A DNA stretch of 64,000 bases from Shewanella sp. UCD-KL12 (GCF_001957125.1 NZ_MPHJ01000005.1:124001-188000), one strand, 5' to 3'. Positions 46,701-57,503 are shown, counted from the first letter of the stretch. The notes: a model not told the origin generated them from the letters alone. Program-made: numbers and translations.

Positions 46701-47960
46701 AAGATTCATAGGATTCACCCCAGGGATCCCATCATAATGAGACCAAGCAAGCTTATCCATATCCATTGAGATCTGTAGTGACTCGCCAGCTTGCTTGCTT
46801 AACTTAATCGAATTGACTTCACCTTGAGGGTCTACCTCTTGCCAAGCCTTAAGGGTAGAAAGTTCCATTCCTGGGGCCAGAGGTAGCAAAGGTAAAAGCG
46901 CTTGAGTATCGAGTTTATTAAGGTAAGTAAATAAACTATCCCCGCTTTTATGCGCCACAAAAACAGGGGCTGGCCAAGCTTGCTGATTAGACTCAAAAGA
47001 GAGCGCTCGGCTACTTAACTCCCAGCCGTCACTGGTAGGAAGCCACTCAAGCTGCCCCGCCTTTATTTCAAAACGTTGTAGCTCATCATATAAACTCCAC
47101 TCGAGCCAACTAGGTGAAAACTCAACCAGTCCCGACTCGATAGAGCGCTGGCTTAATTTCATCCAAGCTTGAAGGTTCACGACTCCCTCTAACTCAAGCT
47201 TTTCAGTTTCATCAAAAGGATTGGTCTGTCTCGAGGCCCACTCACCTAAATCGAGAGAATGGGCTGCTAGGTAGATCTGCCCAACAAGTTCATCAGGCTT
47301 GTTGCCATTGCCCTTAACATCTAGCTGTAGTGATAGGAGCTCGACTTGAGATGCATCTTCATCAAGATAGAGCTTGCCTTGGCCGCGGTGTAGATTAGGG
47401 CTGTTAAACCACTTGAGGTCTTTGACAAAGATAGGCCGATAATCATGATTTTCACTGAGTAGCTGTAAGCTCGCCTGCTTAATAGAAAATCGTTCTAGCT
47501 GTTCCAGTAATAAAAGATAGATCCAATCGGTATCGCTCTCCTTGATACTTGTAGAGCCTGAACCTTGATTCAATTTATCAATATCAAGCGCCACATGAAC
47601 GCCATCAAAAATGACGTTCTCAATTTGCGCAGAGGTGGTAAATAGGCTTTCCCAGAAGTCGAGCTTTACATGAACAGCATCGACAACGAGTGTAAAAGGC
47701 AGATGCTCTTGAGGAGGAATAGCCAGCTGTTTTACTGTTAATGCAGGACCAAAGGCCTGCCACTCAGCAGCTAACTGGCCCACATTAACTTCAATCTGGT
47801 ATTGGTTTTCTATATATTTTACTAACTCAGTTCTTACCTCATCAAGCTGAGGTAGCAAGCCCCTAAATAAGCTAACAGCCAGCGCAAAAAGCACTAAAAT
47901 GATAGCTAAAACTTGCCAGCAAAAACGGCTGAACTTAAAGGGGCAGAATTTACGTGACAC
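43707..47960 (-). CDS. yhdP: YhdP, AsmA-like phospholipid-transport protein
   Basis: 1417 residues, GTG start that shares one base with the rng stop (TAG/GTG). An N-terminal anchor (WQVLAIILVLFALAVSLFRG) is followed by a very long beta-rich periplasmic region and the conserved AsmA-like C-terminal part (FSLFSLDSLLRKLSLDFSDVFGKG; MRVRGYTDLMTESLNYDIRFVPQL; GGWTFGLGAFALTKVL). YhdP helps carry phospholipids between the inner and outer membranes along with TamB and YdbH. Unusual here: about 150 residues longer than the E. coli protein, because of an acidic, Pro-rich tail (residues about 1300-1417) and an insert near residue 910. Confidence 0.93.
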   Translation of the reverse strand: MSRKFCPFKFSRFCWQVLAIILVLFALAVSLFRGLLPQLDEVRTELVKYIENQYQIEVNVGQLAAEWQAFGPALTVKQLAIPPQEHLPFTLVVDAVHVKLDFWESLFTTSAQIENVIFDGVHVALDIDKLNQGSGSTSIKESDTDWIYLLLLEQLERFSIKQASLQLLSENHDYRPIFVKDLKWFNSPNLHRGQGKLYLDEDASQVELLSLQLDVKGNGNKPDELVGQIYLAAHSLDLGEWASRQTNPFDETEKLELEGVVNLQAWMKLSQRSIESGLVEFSPSWLEWSLYDELQRFEIKAGQLEWLPTSDGWELSSRALSFESNQQAWPAPVFVAHKSGDSLFTYLNKLDTQALLPLLPLAPGMELSTLKAWQEVDPQGEVNSIKLSKQAGESLQISMDMDKLAWSHYDGIPGVNPMNLQLGFADSALYISAPKQDYLLDFGSGFKAPLSFNGEAFEAKFDLTEQALTLPQIQLNNHDLMIDASMKLGFAEKAHLALLADVKINDVADVGNYLPLKGMSKGLVDYLEAGLVKGAVQDAKLVWHGALSDYPYHDNSGMFQADFTLEEAEFKFLPTWPAVTDLNLSAMFTNDRMDLLINRGDLLDVVVDGARVDIPHLGPRSLLEVKGDIQAHGQAATEVIQASPLAASVGSTLAVVQINGDVKATLDLAIPLYDGEPGESVKEEIAGLVTFDKTPVYITEPGVLLDEVTGQISFNNDVVKGKDVSANLYQQPISLSFDTGNIGRNYGLNLDMTGQWALDKLSEELDNPLQDFYSGDVNWGGSMTLVFDQTGYRIQAQVETDLMGVELDLPAPFYKGAEESRKLTAELIGDNKQSSLGIKLGKQMEFWGGFDQGSENKLAHFDLLLGRLFKPGDQLKKEQGHLQLAIDHTELTPWLPVINRFTATKSLETAEGQSESQEPSEVSVIQDSAELAVTDGAVQQPLDAKSSRKSFFPPLVSIDADINHLNLMGQPLTDLSMTAFPTKDSWRFEAKSNEFDGRVDFYPDWVTQGLKLVASKFHLAPTVKSQQDADFKSETVLENLPPLAVDVDEFSFYGSPLGHLVLQGTPKESSYQIQTLSLTTPDVKLRGKGVWQNGNNENLTQLDVSLTAVKFDALSEIVGMDPGLKDAPVEVEAEISWHGAPYQFSVESLNGLVTFDLGKGHLSEVSDKGARIFSLFSLDSLLRKLSLDFSDVFGKGLYFNSFTGTLNIDNGVVKTHDTEMDAVAGNMRVRGYTDLMTESLNYDIRFVPQLASSVPTVVLLTTGGWTFGLGAFALTKVLEPVIEVISEIRFQLTGTMAEPKLEELGRKSKEIEIPESILPRQPEEPATDKSNDKDSVPLEPTENSAEPQPNAKESDQLQPPTELQESGVEIPATNVIEMPTFKESEPIEKEIEDAGQPTTVPKQSRRIGESRLHRIAA

Positions 47961-49462
47961 TACATTATCACCACATCGAACTTGTTTTGTGCATACATAG
48001 GTTCATTCTGGAATCTGACACGTTTACCGATATAAACACCTAACTCAGCAACCAGATGGCTCTCCTCTCCTGTCAGGCTGTGATAAACAGCAGGCGAGCA
48101 GTAAACCAAAAACTCATCGGCGTCATAGCCACGGTTAAGGCGAATTATCTCTCTGAAAATTTCATAAGAGACTGTCTCAACGGTTTTTAAACTCCCAGTG
48201 CCTAGGCATGAGGGGCACTCACCACAAAGCACATGCTCTAAGCTCTCACGGGTGCGTTTGCGGGTCATCTCAACTAAGCCTAAGCCAGAGAAACCACTTA
48301 TATTAGTTTTTACTCTGTCGCTAGAAAGCGCAAGCTCAAGACTATTTAACACGCGCTTTTGGTGATCGCTATTAAGCATATCGATAAAGTCGATAATGAT
48401 AATGCCGCCTAAGTTGCGCAACCTAAGTTGGCGAGCAATCGCTTGCGTCGCCTCTAAATTAGTATTGAAAATGGTCTCTTCAAGGTTTCTGTGACCGACA
48501 AATGCACCGGTATTAATATCAACGGTCGTCATAGCTTCAGTCTGATCTATGATGAGGTAGCCCCCAGACTTAAGCTCGACCTTACGGCCTAGGGCACGTT
48601 GAACTTCATTTTCAACATCATAAAGATCGAAAATAGGCACAGGCCCAGAGTAGTGCTCAATTTTATCAGCAATCTCTGGCATAAACTCCTGAGTGAAGGT
48701 TTGTAGCTCATCGAATGTTTGGCTGGCATCTACTTGGATCTGATCGAGCTCAGTACCAACAAAATCACGAACGATACGAACAGGGAGCGCTAGATCTTGA
48801 TAGAGCAGCGATACGCCTCTGCGCTTTCTTCGTTCACTGACCTTAGCCCATACTCTTCTTAAAAAAGCGGCATCTTGAACTAGCTCTTGCTCACCCGCAC
48901 TCTCAGCAGCCGTGCGGATAATAAAACCGCCATCTTCATCGACAAAAGGTTCTGTTAAACCTTTAAGGCGTGCTCTCACTTCTTCTGATTCAATCCGCTG
49001 AGAGACACCGATATGACTTGAGCCAGGCATAAATACAAGATAACGAGAAGGTAAGGTAATATCTGTGGTCAATCGAGCGCCTTTAGTGCCTAGCGGGTCT
49101 TTCACCACCTGCACCATAATATCTTGCCCCTGCCTAACTAGCTGACCGATATCACGTACGACAAAGTTGCCTTTTTCAACATCGGCAACACACTCAGTAT
49201 GGGGAACAATATCAGAGGCATGTAAGAATGCAGCCTTATCAAGACCGATATCGACAAAAGCAGCCTGCATACCAGGTAAGACTCGGCTCACTTTGCCCTT
49301 GTAGATATTACCCACTAGCCCACGCTTCATGCGCCGTTCGATATGAACCTCTTGTAGCACACCGTGCTCAACCAAAGCGACTCTGGCTTCGGTTGGGGTC
49401 ACATTGATCAATAGTTCAGAACCTATCTTTGTCTGTACTTTGTTTCTGACGGCGCGGCTCAT
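47960..49462 (-). CDS. rng: ribonuclease G
   Basis: Single-strand endoribonuclease that processes the 5' end of 16S rRNA and many mRNAs. From ATG 49462 the product has about 500 residues; a GTG at 49474 is in frame. Compared with the E. coli protein, which starts close to ELLVNVTP, it has an extra N-terminal stretch of about 14 residues. S1 region: HIERRMKRGLVGNIYKGKVSRVLPGMQAAF. Catalytic Asp residues: TTVDINTG and IIIDFIDM. Zinc-link: CGECPSC. A short heptamer array (49481-49508) is just upstream. Confidence 0.96.
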   Translation of the reverse strand: MSRAVRNKVQTKIGSELLINVTPTEARVALVEHGVLQEVHIERRMKRGLVGNIYKGKVSRVLPGMQAAFVDIGLDKAAFLHASDIVPHTECVADVEKGNFVVRDIGQLVRQGQDIMVQVVKDPLGTKGARLTTDITLPSRYLVFMPGSSHIGVSQRIESEEVRARLKGLTEPFVDEDGGFIIRTAAESAGEQELVQDAAFLRRVWAKVSERRKRRGVSLLYQDLALPVRIVRDFVGTELDQIQVDASQTFDELQTFTQEFMPEIADKIEHYSGPVPIFDLYDVENEVQRALGRKVELKSGGYLIIDQTEAMTTVDINTGAFVGHRNLEETIFNTNLEATQAIARQLRLRNLGGIIIIDFIDMLNSDHQKRVLNSLELALSSDRVKTNISGFSGLGLVEMTRKRTRESLEHVLCGECPSCLGTGSLKTVETVSYEIFREIIRLNRGYDADEFLVYCSPAVYHSLTGEESHLVAELGVYIGKRVRFQNEPMYAQNKFDVVIM

Positions 49463-49480
49463 ATTTACACTCACTTATAA

Positions 49481-49508
49481 TAGGTTCTAGGTTCTAGGTT
49501 CTAGGGCC
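49481..49508. repeat. short heptanucleotide array upstream of rng
   Basis: Three exact TAGGTTC units (49481-49501) and a fourth decayed one, TAGGGCC. It occupies the 43-base maf-rng gap and ends 7-19 bases before the rng start codon, depending on which start is used. Same 7-bp period as the long arrays at 24.5 and 26.8 kb. Confidence 0.85.
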
Positions 49509-49517
49509 TAGATAACT

Positions 49518-50111
49518 TTATAAAATGTTCATCTCTTTTAGCAGTTCACGGGTCTCTACCATGGGCAGCCCCACAACAGCAGAATAGCTACCCTCAATGC
49601 GCTCAACAAAGCTGCCACCTAAAGCTTGAATACCATAAGCTCCAGCTTTGTCCATAGGCTCACTCGTGGCGATATAGGCTAAAATATCTTGCTTACTTAG
49701 TTGGCAAAATTGCACCTTGGTCTCAACTAAACGAGTCACCGTTTTAGTTCCATCCGTTAATGCCACAGCTGTCATAACACTATGACAATGGCCAGATAAT
49801 CTAGACAGCATAGCCATAGCATCGGCTTCATCGACTGGCTTACCCAGTATAGTATCGCCCAATACCACTATGGTATCTGAGCCTAATACGACAGCATTCT
49901 CAAGCGGAGTCATTTCAAGCCCGGCTTGCGCCTTCTCAACGGCTAAGCGCGAAACAAAGACTTGAGGAGACTCGCCTGCTATATGGCTCTCATCGATATC
50001 AGCCGACAAGGTAGTAAAACTAAAGTCCTCTACAGAGAAGCCTAACTGTGCCAATATCTCTTTTCGACGCGGAGAGGCCGAAGCTAAAACTAATCGTGCT
50101 GATAACGCCAT
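49518..50111 (-). CDS. maf: Maf-family nucleotide pyrophosphatase
   Basis: 197 residues. Maf fold: [18 protein letters not shown] (substrate loop), [32 protein letters not shown], and [19 protein letters not shown]. Hydrolyses dTTP/UTP or modified nucleotides as a house-cleaning enzyme and is linked to cell-division control. 2 bases after mreD. Confidence 0.95.
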   Translation of the reverse strand: MALSARLVLASASPRRKEILAQLGFSVEDFSFTTLSADIDESHIAGESPQVFVSRLAVEKAQAGLEMTPLENAVVLGSDTIVVLGDTILGKPVDEADAMAMLSRLSGHCHSVMTAVALTDGTKTVTRLVETKVQFCQLSKQDILAYIATSEPMDKAGAYGIQALGGSFVERIEGSYSAVVGLPMVETRELLKEMNIL

Positions 50112-50113
50112 CT

Positions 50114-50602
50114 TTATCTCACCTTATATATGCGTCGTAATCGGCGTAACATCCAAAAAACCCAAGGCCAGATGATCAAGCTAGAGATAGCAGGAAGAAA
50201 TAGGGTTTCATCAAACGTAACGGTAGACACAACAAATTGGATCCAAAAAACCACCAGATGATGCAGGCAGATTAAGCTGGCAATCATCATTGACTGTTGC
50301 CACATGGGGAAGTTTCGCAAACGCTGAAAATGCAGCACAACCACATAAACGACGATAGAGATAGAAAGCGCACGAATGCCTAAATGTGCCCCCAATAAGA
50401 TATCCAACATCACACCCAATATCCAAGCTGATAGGATATTGTATCTATGCGGCAGAGCCATAGCCCAATAGATGATAACTAATAACAACCAATCGGGACG
50501 CCATGCTTCGACCAGATCAGGTAGAGGCATAATCTGCAGTAGCATAGCCCCTAACAGGCTTAACCACACGACCCAGCGGCCGTTGGCAATATGCATACTC
50601 AT
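50114..50602 (-). CDS. mreD: rod shape-determining protein MreD
   Basis: 162 residues, about five spans. [47 protein letters not shown] in segments matches MreD. Part of the elongasome with MreB and MreC. Overlaps mreC by 4 bases. Confidence 0.95.
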   Translation of the reverse strand: MSMHIANGRWVVWLSLLGAMLLQIMPLPDLVEAWRPDWLLLVIIYWAMALPHRYNILSAWILGVMLDILLGAHLGIRALSISIVVYVVVLHFQRLRNFPMWQQSMMIASLICLHHLVVFWIQFVVSTVTFDETLFLPAISSLIIWPWVFWMLRRLRRIYKVR

Positions 50603-51474
50603 TCGCTCACCTCTATAATGGCTTCATCTGAAAGCTCATCTTCCGCTTCTTGTTGCGGCTCGATATCATCAGGCCAGATAAGTAACAGGTACCGAATTCT
50701 ATCTAATGCGGCTAATGGTTGTGCGGTAACCGTCGCATAGCTTTGGCCATCATCTTTAACCACACTCATCACGCGAGCTACGGGATAGCCCTCAGGAAAA
50801 CGATTCCCCAGGCCAGACGAGACCAATAGATCTCCAACTAAGATGTCGGTACTCTTAGACACATATTTAAGCTCAAGTTCATCTAATACGCCCGTGCCAT
50901 TAACCACTAAGCGGACGTCATTACGCGTCACTCGAACCGGAATACCATGAGTCGCATCAGAGATTAACAACACTCGACTGGTCAACTCACTGACCTGTAC
51001 GACCTGACCGACGACTCCTTGGGCATCAACGACTGGCTGACCAACAAACACCCCCGTTCTCGCACCATGGTTGAGCACAACATATTGATGATAAGGATCG
51101 CTTGCGACCTCCATCACCTCAGCCACGACCTTTTTTGAATCCATGTGTACAGGGGAGCCAAGCAAGTCACGCAGACGATCATTTTCCTGACGAAGATGCT
51201 CAAAGCGCTGCAGTCGCTCACTCATTAATAACTGCTGACGTAGGAGCTCTTTATTTTGCTTAGCTAGCATGTTGCGGGTCGCGAAGCTTTCAGCAGACCA
51301 ATCCAACATTGCGCCAGGGATATTGGCAACATACTGAAGTGGACTTAGGACTGAGGAGATAGATTTACGAACGGGATCGAGGCGGCCATTAGCCACAATA
51401 AGGATCACTGACAAAATGATCGCCAGCGTCAATCTGAATTGGTTTGAGATACCACGTGCAAAAATTGGCTTCAT
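50599..51474 (-). CDS. mreC: rod shape-determining protein MreC
   Basis: 291 residues: one N-terminal span (LTLAIILSVILIVANGR), a coiled coil (MLAKQNKELLRQQLLMSERLQRFEHLR in part), then the two-barrel periplasmic domain (VVLNHGARTGVFVGQPVVD). Scaffold between MreB and PBP2/RodA in wall elongation. Its start is 258 bases after the mreB stop, with a terminator between, so it is expected at lower level than MreB. Confidence 0.96.
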   Translation of the reverse strand: MKPIFARGISNQFRLTLAIILSVILIVANGRLDPVRKSISSVLSPLQYVANIPGAMLDWSAESFATRNMLAKQNKELLRQQLLMSERLQRFEHLRQENDRLRDLLGSPVHMDSKKVVAEVMEVASDPYHQYVVLNHGARTGVFVGQPVVDAQGVVGQVVQVSELTSRVLLISDATHGIPVRVTRNDVRLVVNGTGVLDELELKYVSKSTDILVGDLLVSSGLGNRFPEGYPVARVMSVVKDDGQSYATVTAQPLAALDRIRYLLLIWPDDIEPQQEAEDELSDEAIIEVSE

Positions 51475-51699
51475 AAAAACTTATAAACGATTGAAATACC
51501 AGTGACCGTCTCAGCATTGTAATTCTTATAATGAGTACGGCATTCTGAAAGCTATCAATAGACTACAGAATAAAAGAGCTTCTTGAAATACCCACAGCTC
51601 CCCTAGATCCAATATATAGACTGATGAGTGCGGTATTCTGACTTGCTATCTACAAAATAGAGTAGGAAGGCACAGAAATTATATCAATAGATATAAAAT

Positions 51700-51722
51700 A
51701 AGGCGGTGAAACACCGCCTTTT
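51700..51722. terminator. intrinsic terminator downstream of mreB
   Basis: AAGGCGGTG, 3-base loop, CACCGCCTT, with T-rich sequence following on both strands. It lies about 10 bases past the mreB stop codon and would partly uncouple mreB from mreC and mreD. Confidence 0.85.
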
Positions 51723-51731
51723 ACAAACTGG

Positions 51732-52829
<1,098 letters not shown>

Positions 52830-52993
52830 CTAACAACGAGACACTGATGACACAAGGGTGATGAGGTTAACATTTGCTAATGAAGCGACTTTTTTTTCAA
52901 TATCTTGCGAAACAGCGCTTTTACGCCCTAAATTCAGCGAAATATGCCCTACAAAGAACAGTGTACAGGTGTATAGCTAAGATAGGGAGCACA

Positions 52994-53013
52994 CCTAGAG
53001 TTTTAGCTCTAGG
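52994..53013. terminator. small hairpin after mshQ
   Basis: CCTAGAG, 6-base loop, CTCTAGG, 14 bases past the mshQ stop codon. No clear T-run, so only a weak candidate for the end of the MSHA operon. Confidence 0.4.
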
Positions 53014-53026
53014 CGTAGCCTTAATG

Positions 53027-56000
53027 CTAATTAACTTCTCGCCAGTGGATCACTTTATCGTGGCCACGATAAGTACCAAAAAAAGCACTCGCTCTTGGAT
53101 CTGATAACGCACCATCACCTTCCCAATTCCAATACCACTGCAACCATAGTGGCACCTCAAGAGGAGCGGTCACTTGACCACGATAACGATTCGGTGTGGC
53201 AACTAATGATTGCCACTGAAGCTCGAAACGTCCAAGCCCAAAAGTAGTGCCGCCGTTACGTGTCACAGCCTGACTACCATCAAGTGCCGGGTTATAAATA
53301 ACACCAGCTGTAGGCAATATACTCGCTACTGCACTACAGTTATCGAGCGTATTCACAGCCCATTGTGCGCCATTCCAAAACTCTGCTGTGGCAGGCATTC
53401 TCAATATGGCATCTTCAGGCCCATAGGCATTTTCTAAGGTAATTCGACCATGACGGTAATGCTGAATGGTTAACTCCTTAGCATTACAACTAGCCGCAGT
53501 GGCACAGTCGCCAATTGTGCCCGCATTCATATCTGCTGCAGCGATTTTCACGCTGTCAGCGTCATTCATCTGCAAACCTATTGCCATAGAGGTATAGGGG
53601 CCGTCGGTAGCGCTATTTAATAAGCGAGAAAATTGAATGTTACTATTAATATTTTCAACCCCTTGGCTAGCCTGACTCCAATCTAAAGAGGGCAGGTCAG
53701 ACAATCTAGCCTGGTAATTGACACCAGCATTACTGTCTTCACCTACGAGCAAGCCCGAACCAGAAGCAAAATCACCAAAGTAGTTCTTCGTGGTGTCACC
53801 ACTTAAGTTTCTTGCTCTGATTTTCATCATTAACGTAACAGGCTCATCCATATAGGAAAACACCCCATCACATGACGCGATCATACTTTCATCATAGACT
53901 GCAAAATCATTGGGATAGAATCGGCCAATGGGTTTGCTTTCAGCTGCTGTGACTGTGATAGCCTCACCTAAATAGTCGTTTGTTGGCGGCGTCGCTTTTA
54001 AGCTAAACACTCCGACCTCACTGATAGACAGCTCCAGTTCATTGAGGCTATTGGCATTAGCATCATGGCTATATGAATCTAAGCTAAGCTCTCCTAACAC
54101 TCCAGCTGAAGGCTGCTTTAGTATGTGTTTTAAGGGGATATCAGCCTGAACATAGTTTGGCGTCGTTAAGTTATTACAAAAATCGGTATCACCATCTTTT
54201 TCCCAAGCCATCGCCTGTATCGATACATCGAAGGTGTCACCTGCAACCTTAAATGCACCACAGGAAGCATCACCCGCCGTGCAGGTTTTTTCAGGTTTTA
54301 TACATAGACCAACAGGATAACGCACAGTATTGCCTGAACCTTCCATAACCAAGCCTTCGTCATCATCCCCTGGCAGTGCAGTATATTTAGCATGCAGGGC
54401 TATTTTACCTGCATCGGCATAATTAAGCTTAAACTTAGCCTTACCTTGGCTATCGAACGCTAAGGTAAATGGCGTGGCATTTAATGCACTCTTGCCAATG
54501 TTTGTCTCATTAACTGAGATAGATTTTGCCGACACCATATCTGCTGGGGTGGGGCTGACATATTCACTCCAAAAGTTAACCACTTTACTGGTACTGGCAA
54601 ATGTTGGTTCACATTGAGGGCTAGAGTCACTCTTTTTAACCGCTGTTATCTCGACATTGTCTTGGGGTTTATTGGCAAGAAAATTGTCGATATTAACGAT
54701 AAAGCCAGCCTCGGCAAAGTTGAGTGAACAAGCTGTATTGTCGACCAACTTGTCATCGATATAACAAAAGTAGGGCCCCGAAGGTGAAGTTGCGCCTAAT
54801 CCTAAGGTCGTTAAGCCACCTTCCCCATGCCAAACAGGGGTATCAGTTTCACCTTTAATGCTCACATCACTGTATTTAACATCACCTTTGTATAGCTCAA
54901 CCGATGACTCAATAGAACTTAAAGTACTGCAATCCTCATTAGCACAAGATTTAATCGTGATCTCTTTTGCCGTACAGCTTAATGCATCCGATGAGAACTG
55001 AATACGGTAATGGTTAGTCGCCGGAGGCTCGGCTTCTGCTTCAAAAGCAAAGTAGCCAATATCTTCTGCGAGATGACTACGTTCAGCATCAAGCTGCTGG
55101 TCTTCGTCTACTCCAAAACTAACTGTATTATTAAAACTGTCATGGCGACAGCGCCTTATCCAGCCCCCATCTGCACCACGACGTGAGTTTTTGCTTGCCA
55201 CAACATAGGGCTGACTTACATAGTTGTTTTCATAAAGGGTCGGATGAGCACATTGCTGAGTCAAATTACGTGTACTATTCCCCCCATTGTGATTGGATGC
55301 ATAACCAAATTCATACAAGATGCTCTCGCCATCTACCAGTATTGAGCCTGAACCTAACCCGGCCACATAACCCAAAATTTCATCCTGATTAATCGCACCG
55401 CTTAGCTCTGATGCTTCAATGGCTATTTCAAACTCATCACCCTCAGTATCCACATCATTAATCACTGTAGTAATGAATCTATTATTTTCTCTGGATAACG
55501 TTTGCCCGACCATTGCAGGCTGCGCGCCAAACTTATGCCTGAAGTCTATTTCCTCGTAACCCCTTCCTGAAGAGGCTAATCGCTTACCTTGATACTTACC
55601 CGTCTCCACTTTCCCTGCTTGCAGTGCACTACCTTGAGCTAAAAAACGGTAGCCTGCTTCCATGATAAAATAATCCACTTCAGGGATAGACGTTGAAGGA
55701 ACTCTATTACTCGGCGGATCGTTTTGAACAATGGTAGCTGCCCCAGCACTACTAGAAACTAGCCTTACCGTTGATGGCCCATCAGCAATAGAATTAGCGC
55801 CATTAATAGTTGGCATTAACATGATGACCGGAGCTGTAGCATAGCTATTTTCGAATTGGATGATCGCGCTGCCGCTATCATTCAAGGTGACTCGTCCAAA
55901 CTCAAACTGTGGGAATGGACAAGTTAAATAAGCAGAATCTGGGACAAGCACTAAGCTAGACGCCGATGGCGGCTGCCAGTAAAGATGATACGCCTCAGCG

Positions 56001-57034
56001 CCAGTAGCTTCGTGAAAGCGCAACTCAACCTTATGAGTCCCCGCAGCAAGACCAATATCTCCAGTTCGGCAAGGACTGCCACATTGACCGTGCAACCCAT
56101 AAAAACCTACAACGACTTGATCATCAATTAGGAGCTCTATTGCATCATCACCATCAATACCGAAGGTGTACTTGCCAGTCTCTGGCACATCTATGTACCC
56201 TTCGAAAACACCTACGTAGTTGTCTCCCTGGCTCGAGTGAGGATTAATGCTCACCCCATAGCCATCGATTCGAGGCTCAATAGACTCACCAAGTTGGTTG
56301 GTGGTGGTCTTTACCGTATCAAGCAGATCATTGAAATCATCATGATCGACAGGGCTAGTGTATTGCCCAGGCTTCCACTCTCCTGTGTCGTATGTACGGT
56401 AGGTGATACCCGCTATTCCAACTTGTTCAGCAGGACATTGAAGAGGTACCACTGGCAGCACAGGTTCTGAGTTATTATCACACATGCCACCAAAGTCGGC
56501 ATCTTCGATAGCATCATCATCAAAGCCAACATCGCCATTGCCACCTATATTAAGGCTACCACCAGATGCGAGTGCTCCATCAATACTGGCGTTACCAGTT
56601 AAGGTGACAGAGCCTGCAACATAGACAATGCCATTGATATAGTTTTGCCCTGCAACAGATAAACTTCCCCTGACATAGATGATGAGATCTTCTGTCTCAC
56701 CAAAACGATTGAGCGATGCATTGTTCATCGACAAACTATCAAAATAGAGACGTGTGGTAGCGCCATTGGTACTTAAAAAAGATTTGTTACCAAAGCTACC
56801 GTGCCTAAAATCATAATCACCAGGGGTAAATGATGCACTGTGACCACTGCAGCCGTTACGACCACAGGTAAGGTTGCCTAGATCAGGACCAATATCATCA
56901 GGGTGGACTAAACCATTCGGGTGATGATTTCCAGTAGGCGGATCAGTAAAAATCTCATCACATTGCGGTACAGCGAAGGCCATACCGATACCGCTTAGGC
57001 TAATAAGTAGTACTGCTAGCATAGCTCTAATCAC
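53027..57034 (-). CDS. mshQ: MSHA biogenesis protein MshQ with PA14 domain
   Basis: 1335 residues from GTG 57034 (GGAGG 9 bases upstream; TTG 57043 and ATG 57022 are also in frame). Signal peptide, then a polymer-like segment of small repeats (LSVAGQNYINGIVYVAGSV, GNASIDGALASG). A PA14-type domain follows at about 220-380 (YVGVFEGYIDVPETGKYTFG, IDGDDAIELLIDDQVVVG, GTHKVELRFHEATG, HLYW), then a beta region and the large C-terminal MshQ domain (DUF6701), ending LPLWLQWYWNWEGDGALSDP in part. Probably sits at the cell surface or pilus tip. Last gene of the operon. Confidence 0.9.
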   Translation of the reverse strand: MIRAMLAVLLISLSGIGMAFAVPQCDEIFTDPPTGNHHPNGLVHPDDIGPDLGNLTCGRNGCSGHSASFTPGDYDFRHGSFGNKSFLSTNGATTRLYFDSLSMNNASLNRFGETEDLIIYVRGSLSVAGQNYINGIVYVAGSVTLTGNASIDGALASGGSLNIGGNGDVGFDDDAIEDADFGGMCDNNSEPVLPVVPLQCPAEQVGIAGITYRTYDTGEWKPGQYTSPVDHDDFNDLLDTVKTTTNQLGESIEPRIDGYGVSINPHSSQGDNYVGVFEGYIDVPETGKYTFGIDGDDAIELLIDDQVVVGFYGLHGQCGSPCRTGDIGLAAGTHKVELRFHEATGAEAYHLYWQPPSASSLVLVPDSAYLTCPFPQFEFGRVTLNDSGSAIIQFENSYATAPVIMLMPTINGANSIADGPSTVRLVSSSAGAATIVQNDPPSNRVPSTSIPEVDYFIMEAGYRFLAQGSALQAGKVETGKYQGKRLASSGRGYEEIDFRHKFGAQPAMVGQTLSRENNRFITTVINDVDTEGDEFEIAIEASELSGAINQDEILGYVAGLGSGSILVDGESILYEFGYASNHNGGNSTRNLTQQCAHPTLYENNYVSQPYVVASKNSRRGADGGWIRRCRHDSFNNTVSFGVDEDQQLDAERSHLAEDIGYFAFEAEAEPPATNHYRIQFSSDALSCTAKEITIKSCANEDCSTLSSIESSVELYKGDVKYSDVSIKGETDTPVWHGEGGLTTLGLGATSPSGPYFCYIDDKLVDNTACSLNFAEAGFIVNIDNFLANKPQDNVEITAVKKSDSSPQCEPTFASTSKVVNFWSEYVSPTPADMVSAKSISVNETNIGKSALNATPFTLAFDSQGKAKFKLNYADAGKIALHAKYTALPGDDDEGLVMEGSGNTVRYPVGLCIKPEKTCTAGDASCGAFKVAGDTFDVSIQAMAWEKDGDTDFCNNLTTPNYVQADIPLKHILKQPSAGVLGELSLDSYSHDANANSLNELELSISEVGVFSLKATPPTNDYLGEAITVTAAESKPIGRFYPNDFAVYDESMIASCDGVFSYMDEPVTLMMKIRARNLSGDTTKNYFGDFASGSGLLVGEDSNAGVNYQARLSDLPSLDWSQASQGVENINSNIQFSRLLNSATDGPYTSMAIGLQMNDADSVKIAAADMNAGTIGDCATAASCNAKELTIQHYRHGRITLENAYGPEDAILRMPATAEFWNGAQWAVNTLDNCSAVASILPTAGVIYNPALDGSQAVTRNGGTTFGLGRFELQWQSLVATPNRYRGQVTAPLEVPLWLQWYWNWEGDGALSDPRASAFFGTYRGHDKVIHWREVN

Positions 57035-57503
57035 GGGCCTCAACCTCCACCTGTCGGTTAACTCTTAAGCAGTTACCATTATCATTGTCACAATCACCCG
57101 TTTCGCACGTTGCAGTGCTGGTTATTCGATAATGGTTTACCGTATTTACTAAACTGGCGTTACAGGTTAACGCTACACGGCAGCCATGAAACCCTGGCTC
57201 ATTAGGGACAGTCCAATCACTGGTTGCTGCGCAAGTTGCCGCTGAGGCATCAAGTGGAAACAGCTGAGCTAATGCACTGTCGGCACCAGAGTTTGCGGCC
57301 GCCAGAGCGCGGGTCCCCCACACCTCAAGGTTCACCTGCTCATCTGCATCTTCGAGCACATTGATTAGCGCTGACGCCATTAAAAACATCACTGTGATAA
57401 CAAAAATACCAATCACCAATGCGCTACCTTGCTGATTCGCAAGGCGACGGCTTAATCCTTTTTGCAAAGGTATCTGGCTATGTCGGCGCATATTAAGGGA
57501 CAT
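57027..57503 (-). CDS. mshP: MSHA minor pilus-assembly protein MshP
   Basis: 158 residues. PilX-like: a basic start followed by QQGSALVIGIFVITVMFLMASALINVL, then a periplasmic domain with several Cys pairs (ATCAATSDW; HGCRVALTCNA; TATCETGDCDNDNGNC). Overlaps mshO by 11 bases and mshQ by 8. Confidence 0.9.
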   Translation of the reverse strand: MSLNMRRHSQIPLQKGLSRRLANQQGSALVIGIFVITVMFLMASALINVLEDADEQVNLEVWGTRALAAANSGADSALAQLFPLDASAATCAATSDWTVPNEPGFHGCRVALTCNASLVNTVNHYRITSTATCETGDCDNDNGNCLRVNRQVEVEARD

